From NCBI RefSeq assembly GCF_002080455.1, contig NZ_CP020555.1, positions 2,108,001 through 2,172,000 of the forward strand: a stretch of DNA of 64,000 nt, given 5' to 3'. The stretch is from Streptomyces sp. Sge12 (GTDB lineage: Bacteria; Actinomycetota; Actinomycetes; Streptomycetales; Streptomycetaceae). Positions 58,552 to 64,000 of the stretch are shown one piece after another (position 1 is the stretch's first letter; the number at the start of each line of letters is the position of its first letter). The notes beneath the pieces are model-generated. The model was not told the DNA's origin. It saw only the letters and a list, made by a program, of their open reading frames with translations, and did no database searches. The position numbers and the translations under genes are program-made.

Positions 58552-61500
58552 TCAGCCACCGTTCTCGTAGAACAGGTGATGGTCGCCGCCTTCTTTGTTG
58601 ATCTTGGCGTAGCGTTCCATCTCCTTGTAATTACTGTTGTCCCAACCGAAGTTGACGAACTGGCCCCCGTCGGGCCGCTCCCCCATGGCCTTCGGCATGC
58701 CCGCGTGGAAGTGCGGTCCCGCCGGGTCGTGGGTGTGTTCCACGACCACCCGGGAACCTCCGCCGTTCTTCAGCTCGTACTGCCAGAAGGTACCGAGGTG
58801 GGAGGCGTTGTCGGAGTAGGTGTAGCCCTCCACGTGCTTCAGGCTGATGTCGTCGGTGACCTTCCAGGTCGCCCACAGGTCGTCCACGTCGGGGTCCACG
58901 CCGGCCAGCTTGTGCGCGGCCTGACGGGCCTCCTCCCGGGTCGAGAACGGGTTGCTCTTCTCGCCCTTGGGCGGGCAGCCGTCCGGAGCCAGACCCAGCG
59001 GATCGGCCCAGGTGTGCGGGTTGACGACGTACGTGGCGGGGTTCGGCGCGGGGGCCAGGCCCAGCGGATCGGGGCTGAGGTAGCGGGCCGTCTGGGGATC
59101 GTAGTGGCGGAAGACGTTGTAGTGCAGGCCCGATTCGGGGTCGAAGTACTGGCCCGGGAAGCGCAGCGGGGTGTAGGCCGTCGCGTCCCGGTTCCAGGTG
59201 GTGCTGCCCCAGAGGGTGGAGCGGGTGCGCCAGGCGACGGCACCCCGCTCGTCGACCAGCTCCGTCGGGGTGCCGACCAGATCCGTGACGATGGCGAAGA
59301 ACCGCTGGTCCACCTCGCTCCGGTCGGCCGTGCGGATGCGTTCGGTCTGCGCCAGCGGATGCAGGCCGCGGTACTCCCAGGTGAGGATCACTTCCTGGGC
59401 CGAGGCGTCCGTGCGCGTCGTCTGCTCGCACAGCGCCGAACCGTCCCAGGTGAACAGCACCTCCTCGGCGACCTCGCCGGCTTCCGTCAGCCGCTGCTTG
59501 GCCGTGCGCCGGCCCACCTCGTCGTACCGGTAGCGCCAACGGGTTCCGTCCGGCGTCCGGACCGCCACCAGCCGGTCCTGGGCGTCCCACTCGTAGCGCC
59601 AGGTGTCGGGCTTGCGCGAGAGCCGTGACTGCCGTCGCAGTACGACGCGTCCCAGCGCGTCGTACTCGTAGCCGACCCGGCCCGCCCGGGTCAGCCGCGT
59701 GCCCTCGTACTCGCGGGTGCCGGTGGCGGACCCGCCGCCCGGGTGGGACTCGGGCCAGGACGCCGAACTCTGGTTCCCGGCCTCGTCGTACGCGTAGCGC
59801 TCGCTCCACTGCTCGGCCTGCACGGCGGTGACCCGCCCGGCCGGGTCCAGCTCGAACCGCCTCGGGCCCGCGTGCATGTCGTCGATCCCGACGAGGGACC
59901 CGTCGGGGCGGTAGGAGTACCCGCGGCGCTGGATCAGCCTGCCGTCGTGACCGGTGACGGCCCGGTCCGCCAGCCGGCCCCGGTCGTCCCAGCTGCTGGA
60001 GAGCGTGAGGTGCTCGCCGATCCGGCGCACGAGCTCGCGTCCGGCCGTGTCGTACTCGAAGGCGATCGTGCGGCCGGAGGCGGTCATCTCGCGGCAGTGG
60101 CCGGCCTCGTCATAGCTCCAGGTGCTCACGGCACCCGCCGGAGTGGTGCGCCCGGTGCGACGGCCCAGCTCGTCGTAGGCGTACGTCAGGGTGCGCCCGT
60201 CGACCGTCTCCGAGCGCAGCCGGCCGGCGCTGTCGCGCAGGCGGGTCAGCGTGCCGTGCGGTCCCGCCGCGTGGGCGAGCTTCCCGAACACGTCGTACTC
60301 CAGGGTGGTGACGGCCCCGTCACACTCCCGGCGGACGATCTGTCCGAGATCGTTGCGGTGGTAGACGGTCTGCCCCAGGGCATTGGTCCGGCTCATCAGC
60401 ACGCCCGCCGCGTCGTAGGCGTACTCCACGGTCCGGCCGTCGAAGTCGGTCTCGTCGACCAGCCGGCCGGCCGGGTCGTAGCTGTACGACCAGTGCAGGC
60501 CCTGGGGGTTGGTGACCCGGGTGAGCTGGAGGTCGGCGTCGTGCTCGAAGGTGTGGCGCGCCATGTCGGGCCCGGTGCGCGCCACCAGGAGGTCGAAGTC
60601 GCCGTACTCGTAGGAGGTGACCGCGCCGAGGGCGTCCGTGTGGCGCACGCAGTTGCCCTCGCCGTCGTACTCCCAGGACTGCTCGGTGCCGTCCGGTTCC
60701 GTACGGCGCAGCAGGCGGCCCTCGGTACTCCAGGTCAGCCGGGCGGTGTGACCGAGCGGGTCCGTGACGGCGACGGGGCGTCCGAAGGCGTCGCGCCGGT
60801 AGCGGGTCACGGCGCCCAGCGGGTCGGTGATCTCCAGCGGCAGTCCCGCGCGGTCGCAGCGGATGGAGGTGGTACGGCCCAGCGCGTCGGTCAGCGAGGC
60901 CAGGTTTCCGCGCTCGTCGTAGGTGAAGGTGGTGGCGCTGCGGGCGCTGTCGGTGGCGGAGGTGATGTTGCCGCGGTCGTCGTAGGTCCGGTGGATCGTG
61001 GTGCCGTCGTGGCGGGTGAGGTGGGTCGGTCCGCCCTGACCGTCGTACCGGGCGGTGGCCTCGCGGCCGTCCGGCCGGACCAGGGAGACCAGCCGGCCGT
61101 CCTCGTCGTACGCCATGCGGCTGGTCCGGCCGAGCGGATCCGTCCGGGAGACCAGCCGGTTGAATCGGTCGTGGACGAAGCGGGTGACGGAGCCGGTGGC
61201 ATCGATCTCGGCGACGATCTGGGCCCGCTCGTTGACCCGGTACTGCCGCCGGTGTCCGAGGGCGTTGACGACGGTGGTGACGCCGTCGCCGTATTCGAAC
61301 CGGGCGTTGAGGTGACCGTTGGTGCCGGACTGGGCGACGCAGCGGTCGCGGTCGTCGTAGGCGTAGTCGAAGTGGCGGTCGTTGGTGTCGGTCCAGGAGA
61401 TGATCCGGCCGTGCTCGTCGTAGCCGAACCGGAAGGGCCGGCCCGACGAGTTGGTGACCTCGGCGAGGTGGCCGTCGGTGTACCCGTAGCGCAGGATCTC

Positions 61501-63216
61501 GGTGCCGTCGGCCAGGGCGAGCCGGGAGATCCGGCCCCCGGCGGTGGTCAGCTTCAGGTGGTAGCCGCCGCTGTGGACCACCTCCTGAGGGGTGCCGGCC
61601 TCGTCGTGGACGAAGGTGATGTGGTTGCCGTTGCGGTCGTCGATCTGCACCAGGAGCGCCAGCTCCTCGCTGTGGACGGCGAAGTGCCGTACGAGGCCGG
61701 TGCGGGGGTCGGTGATGCGGTACCCGCGGCCGTCGGCGTCCCGGGACAGCGGCCAGCGGTGGCCCCGCGTGGGATGGACGGGGACGCCCGGCGCCGGGTG
61801 CGGGTAGGCCAGGACGCTGGAGTCCTCCCGCAGGAAGACGATGCCCTCGGCGTCGATCTCCAGCCGCTGGTCTATGGTGCTGGCCCAGGCCGGGCCGAAC
61901 CACCGGCCCGCCCGGTAGGAGGACTCGAAGGTCCGCTCGAACAGGAGCGGCAGGGTGCCGGGCAGCGCCACGTCGGTCTGGGTGAGGATCATGCGGCCGG
62001 TCGCGACGTCGACCGGGTCCTCCTCGCAGACCTTGTCCTTGGACGAGTCGCGGGAGGGTCCGTCCGGGCCGTCCTTGTCGAGGTGGCTGCGGCCGGGGCC
62101 CGGGAGGTCGTCGGCGTGCTTGGCGATCGACGCCGTCTTCTTCAGGGCGCCGAGGCCCTTGGTGCCGACGAGTTCCGGGAGGAGCTTGCCGATGCCCTCG
62201 CTGGGGTCCTTCATGAACTCGTCGAGCATCTGCTTGCCGGCGCCCATGGGGTCGTTGACCGCCACGGTCAGTCCGGCGACCGTCGAGTTGAGGCTGGTCA
62301 GGTACTCGGCGGGGTGGGTCAGGTTGTAGGGGTCCATCGGATTGACCGAGCGGACGAAGTTGCCGAGGCCCGCCGTGCCCTTGAGGACACCGCCCGCGAG
62401 GTGGGTCTGCGCGAGGTCCAGGTAGTCCATGCCGTCTTTGAGCTGCTCGGCGTACGAGGGCTTGGGCGGGGCGGCGTCACGGGCCGCGCGGACCGCCGTA
62501 CGGGCCGTCTCCGCGACCTCGTTGCGCTGGGTGCGGGCGGTGTCGAGCTTGTCCTGGGCCGCCTTGATCAGCGGGCTGCCGGGGTCGGTGAAATCGTCCG
62601 ACGGCCTCGGCGGGAGGGTGTCCTTCTCCGCCTCGACCGCCGCCTTGTAGTCGGTGATCGACTTGTTGTAGGCGGTGCGCGCGTCCTGCGAGACCTTCTT
62701 GGCCTTGTTGTAGTCCTCCAGGGCCTGCTTGGCCTGGCCCTGCGCCCACTCCACGGTCTCCGCGAAGCGGCCCATCGCGTCCGCGGCCTTGCCGAAGGCC
62801 TCCGCGGCCTTGAACCAGCGCGGCGGCTCCTTGGCTATCGCCTCCCGGAACGCGTCCGCCGACGCGCCCTTCAGACCGTCGCCCTCCAGGCCCTTCAGGC
62901 CGTTGCCGACCAGGGTGAAGGAGGACTTGAAGTCGTTCAGGTGCGAGACCTGCGCGCGGATCTTCGACACGCTGCCGTAGACCAGCTTGTTCGGGTCCTC
63001 GGTCTGCCCGAGCTCCAGCTCCGAGACGTCCGCGCCGAGCTGGTTGGCGGCGGAGCGGCTCTTGTCGCGGATCCAGTCGCCGGCGTCGTCGAGACCGACC
63101 TCGTCGGCCACGTCGGCGACCTTGTCCCCGGTCCACTCGATCGCGTCGCCGACGTCCTTGGCCCGGTCCTCGACCCAGTCCTCCGCCGAGTCCGGTACGA
63201 AGTCCTTCCAGCCCAT
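58552..63216 (-). CDS. RHS/YD-repeat polymorphic toxin with variable C-terminal domain
   Basis: 1,554 residues. The N-terminal 300 are helical and WXG/T7SS-like with long coiled-coil stretches (VSHLNDFKSSFTLVGNGLKGL, AEAFGKAADAMGRFAETVEW). A DUF6531/RHS start (EEDPVDVATGRMILTQTDVALPG, about 405-430) leads into many YD repeats such as FRFGYDEHGRIISWTDTNDR. The core ends with LRFPGQYFDPESGLHYNVFRHYDPQTARYLSPDPLGL. The last 120 residues are a separate toxin domain rich in His and aromatic residues (VEHTHDPAGPHFHAGMP, NFGWDNSNYKEMERY, GGDHHLFYENGG), which looks like a metal-dependent nuclease; this is inference. Its ATG shares one base with the upstream TGA (TGATG). Confidence 0.9.
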   Translation of the reverse strand: MGWKDFVPDSAEDWVEDRAKDVGDAIEWTGDKVADVADEVGLDDAGDWIRDKSRSAANQLGADVSELELGQTEDPNKLVYGSVSKIRAQVSHLNDFKSSFTLVGNGLKGLEGDGLKGASADAFREAIAKEPPRWFKAAEAFGKAADAMGRFAETVEWAQGQAKQALEDYNKAKKVSQDARTAYNKSITDYKAAVEAEKDTLPPRPSDDFTDPGSPLIKAAQDKLDTARTQRNEVAETARTAVRAARDAAPPKPSYAEQLKDGMDYLDLAQTHLAGGVLKGTAGLGNFVRSVNPMDPYNLTHPAEYLTSLNSTVAGLTVAVNDPMGAGKQMLDEFMKDPSEGIGKLLPELVGTKGLGALKKTASIAKHADDLPGPGRSHLDKDGPDGPSRDSSKDKVCEEDPVDVATGRMILTQTDVALPGTLPLLFERTFESSYRAGRWFGPAWASTIDQRLEIDAEGIVFLREDSSVLAYPHPAPGVPVHPTRGHRWPLSRDADGRGYRITDPRTGLVRHFAVHSEELALLVQIDDRNGNHITFVHDEAGTPQEVVHSGGYHLKLTTAGGRISRLALADGTEILRYGYTDGHLAEVTNSSGRPFRFGYDEHGRIISWTDTNDRHFDYAYDDRDRCVAQSGTNGHLNARFEYGDGVTTVVNALGHRRQYRVNERAQIVAEIDATGSVTRFVHDRFNRLVSRTDPLGRTSRMAYDEDGRLVSLVRPDGREATARYDGQGGPTHLTRHDGTTIHRTYDDRGNITSATDSARSATTFTYDERGNLASLTDALGRTTSIRCDRAGLPLEITDPLGAVTRYRRDAFGRPVAVTDPLGHTARLTWSTEGRLLRRTEPDGTEQSWEYDGEGNCVRHTDALGAVTSYEYGDFDLLVARTGPDMARHTFEHDADLQLTRVTNPQGLHWSYSYDPAGRLVDETDFDGRTVEYAYDAAGVLMSRTNALGQTVYHRNDLGQIVRRECDGAVTTLEYDVFGKLAHAAGPHGTLTRLRDSAGRLRSETVDGRTLTYAYDELGRRTGRTTPAGAVSTWSYDEAGHCREMTASGRTIAFEYDTAGRELVRRIGEHLTLSSSWDDRGRLADRAVTGHDGRLIQRRGYSYRPDGSLVGIDDMHAGPRRFELDPAGRVTAVQAEQWSERYAYDEAGNQSSASWPESHPGGGSATGTREYEGTRLTRAGRVGYEYDALGRVVLRRQSRLSRKPDTWRYEWDAQDRLVAVRTPDGTRWRYRYDEVGRRTAKQRLTEAGEVAEEVLFTWDGSALCEQTTRTDASAQEVILTWEYRGLHPLAQTERIRTADRSEVDQRFFAIVTDLVGTPTELVDERGAVAWRTRSTLWGSTTWNRDATAYTPLRFPGQYFDPESGLHYNVFRHYDPQTARYLSPDPLGLAPAPNPATYVVNPHTWADPLGLAPDGCPPKGEKSNPFSTREEARQAAHKLAGVDPDVDDLWATWKVTDDISLKHVEGYTYSDNASHLGTFWQYELKNGGGSRVVVEHTHDPAGPHFHAGMPKAMGERPDGGQFVNFGWDNSNYKEMERYAKINKEGGDHHLFYENGG

Positions 63217-63773
63217 CAGTTGCCGTCCCCGCCGGCCTGGTCCAGCAGGTCCTTCAACGAGCCGATCTTCCCGCTGGAGGTCAGCTTGTCACCCGTGTCC
63301 GACCAGGTCTGCTTCATGTCCTGCCGGCTCTTCTCGAAGGACTCCGCGCTGTAGTCCGGCTTGTAGACGTCCGCCCGCCAGATGTCGTCCCAGCTCTTCT
63401 GCTCGATCTCGTCCTCGCTCGCATGCGGATTGCCGTACGCGGCGTTCGCCACGACCTTGAACGCGCCCTGCATGTACTGCTCCTCCTCCCACACCGTGCC
63501 CGCCGCGATGCCGAGGTTCCCGGCGAGGGTGCTCGCGTTCTGCACGAGACTGCGCACCCCCCACTCCCAGCGCTCGCAGAAGTCCTCGAAGTCGGTGGCC
63601 AGACCCATGTGTCCGGCCTCCATCCCCGTCATCGACAGATCACTGAAACCGGCACCCTGGGAGGCGCCTGCCGCGTCACCGGACTCCCGCAACTCGGCGA
63701 TGGCCTTGCGCAGACCGTCCTGGATGTTCTTGACCGCTGCCGGCGAGACCTCGAGGTCCCCGTCGCCCGCCAT
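63216..63773 (-). CDS. Partner protein encoded upstream of the RHS toxin
   Basis: 185 residues, helical. It contains W-rich positions (FCERWEWGVRSLVQNASTLAG, SWDDIWRADVYKPDYS, TWSDTGDKL), like WXG/ESX-type partner or adaptor proteins found just before RHS/LXG-type toxins in Streptomyces. It probably binds the N-terminal helical part of the toxin to aid secretion. The ATG at 63773 was chosen because it shares its base with the upstream TGA (TGATG); the frame is open beyond it without support. Confidence 0.75.
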   Translation of the reverse strand: MAGDGDLEVSPAAVKNIQDGLRKAIAELRESGDAAGASQGAGFSDLSMTGMEAGHMGLATDFEDFCERWEWGVRSLVQNASTLAGNLGIAAGTVWEEEQYMQGAFKVVANAAYGNPHASEDEIEQKSWDDIWRADVYKPDYSAESFEKSRQDMKQTWSDTGDKLTSSGKIGSLKDLLDQAGGDGN

Positions 63774-64000
63774 CAGACGGCTTCCGCACGATCGGGCTGC
63801 GCATCCACGGCATACGCGTCCGCGACGATGCCCACGACCGGCGGGAACAGCATGGAAGCGTCCTCGTCCGCGACATCGACGGCCACCCCGGTCGGGCCGT
63901 CGACCGTGGGAATCACCGCGTCGACGAGCCGGGCCCCGAGGATCGCCAGGTACTCCCACTCACGGGCCCCGGCGGCCGCACCGCGCGCCACCGCGAAGCG
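63773..64000 (-). CDS. Unidentified protein, partial (5' end outside window)
   Basis: The C-terminal 75 residues are visible, from RFAVARGAAAG to AQPDRAEAV, soluble with an alternation of short strands (ARLVDAVIPTVDGPTGVAVDV, MLFPPVVGIVADAYAVD). A GTG at 63991 is the first start in the window, but the frame continues to the edge, so the true start is probably beyond it. Coupled to the next gene by TGATG, so it belongs to the RHS operon. Family not recognised. Confidence 0.6.
   Translation of the reverse strand, partial: RFAVARGAAAGAREWEYLAILGARLVDAVIPTVDGPTGVAVDVADEDASMLFPPVVGIVADAYAVDAQPDRAEAV

Noticed and set aside
59743..63354. Long plus-strand frame antisense to the RHS gene
   Set aside because: The RHS protein on the minus strand is clear from its YD repeats; the antisense frame follows from its regular repeats and high GC.

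Overview
The window looks like a Streptomyces (or very close actinomycete) chromosome. GC is high throughout, GTG/TTG starts and 4-bp start/stop overlaps are common, and the gene set is typical of the genus: cutRS, sepH, DUF3071/3093/3159/3710/4193 proteins, DmdR- and Zur-like operators, and an RHS polymorphic toxin. No rRNA, tRNA, CRISPR array, transposase or integrase was seen.

Layout. (1) 1-16 kb, minus strand: edge of a non-ribosomal peptide cluster. A type II thioesterase is followed by a two-module NRPS (A-T-E starter, then C-A*-T with a badly degraded adenylation domain). A second NRPS (C-A-T-E-C-A-nMT...) runs off the left edge. Residues read from the pockets suggest D-Phe, an unassigned residue loaded in trans or skipped, a D-residue with a piperazate-like code, and N-methyl-Val. 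(2) 16-19.6 kb, minus: a HicB-like / DUF4097 / DrrA-DrrB-type ABC exporter operon, separated from the thioesterase by a 62-bp perfect palindrome that shares sequence with a strong terminator hairpin. (3) 19.8-25.4 kb, plus: a tightly coupled five-gene operon (XRE-TPR regulator, TIR-domain protein, large protein with a Walker-A-like loop, membrane/helical protein, small membrane-anchored protein). Three of the products carry related Gly/Gln/His-rich beta motifs. This is the best candidate here for an undescribed, probably defence-type, system. (4) 25.4-50.8 kb: conserved chromosome: RNA methyltransferase, KimA-like K+ importer, two TrkA subunits, DUF3159, OB-fold protein, kdpDE without kdpFABC, dut, thioesterase, cutRS, inositol phosphatase, ferrochelatase, MFS, ALO oxidase, sepH, rhodanese, VOC protein. 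(5) 50.8-58.1 kb: a divergent metal-uptake island with a Zur-like operator: MFS exporter versus lipoprotein / FecCD permease / ATPase / DUF364-like / PduX-like GHMP kinase / cysteine-synthase-like PLP enzyme. This is probably a small metallophore or metal-complex salvage system. (6) 58.1-64 kb, minus: an RHS/YD-repeat polymorphic toxin with a secretion-type partner, a further partial gene, and a candidate immunity gene.

How it fits together. The NRPS genes are one transcription unit headed by the editing thioesterase, and the nearby ABC pump may or may not belong to it. The TIR operon has the regulator-first, overlapping-gene architecture of conflict systems. Potassium genes (KimA-like, TrkA pair, KdpDE) cluster within 9 kb, suggesting shared osmotic/K+ homeostasis. 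In the metal island the enzymes lie in the same operon as the importer, so the product is likely exported by the divergent MFS pump and re-imported as a metal complex.
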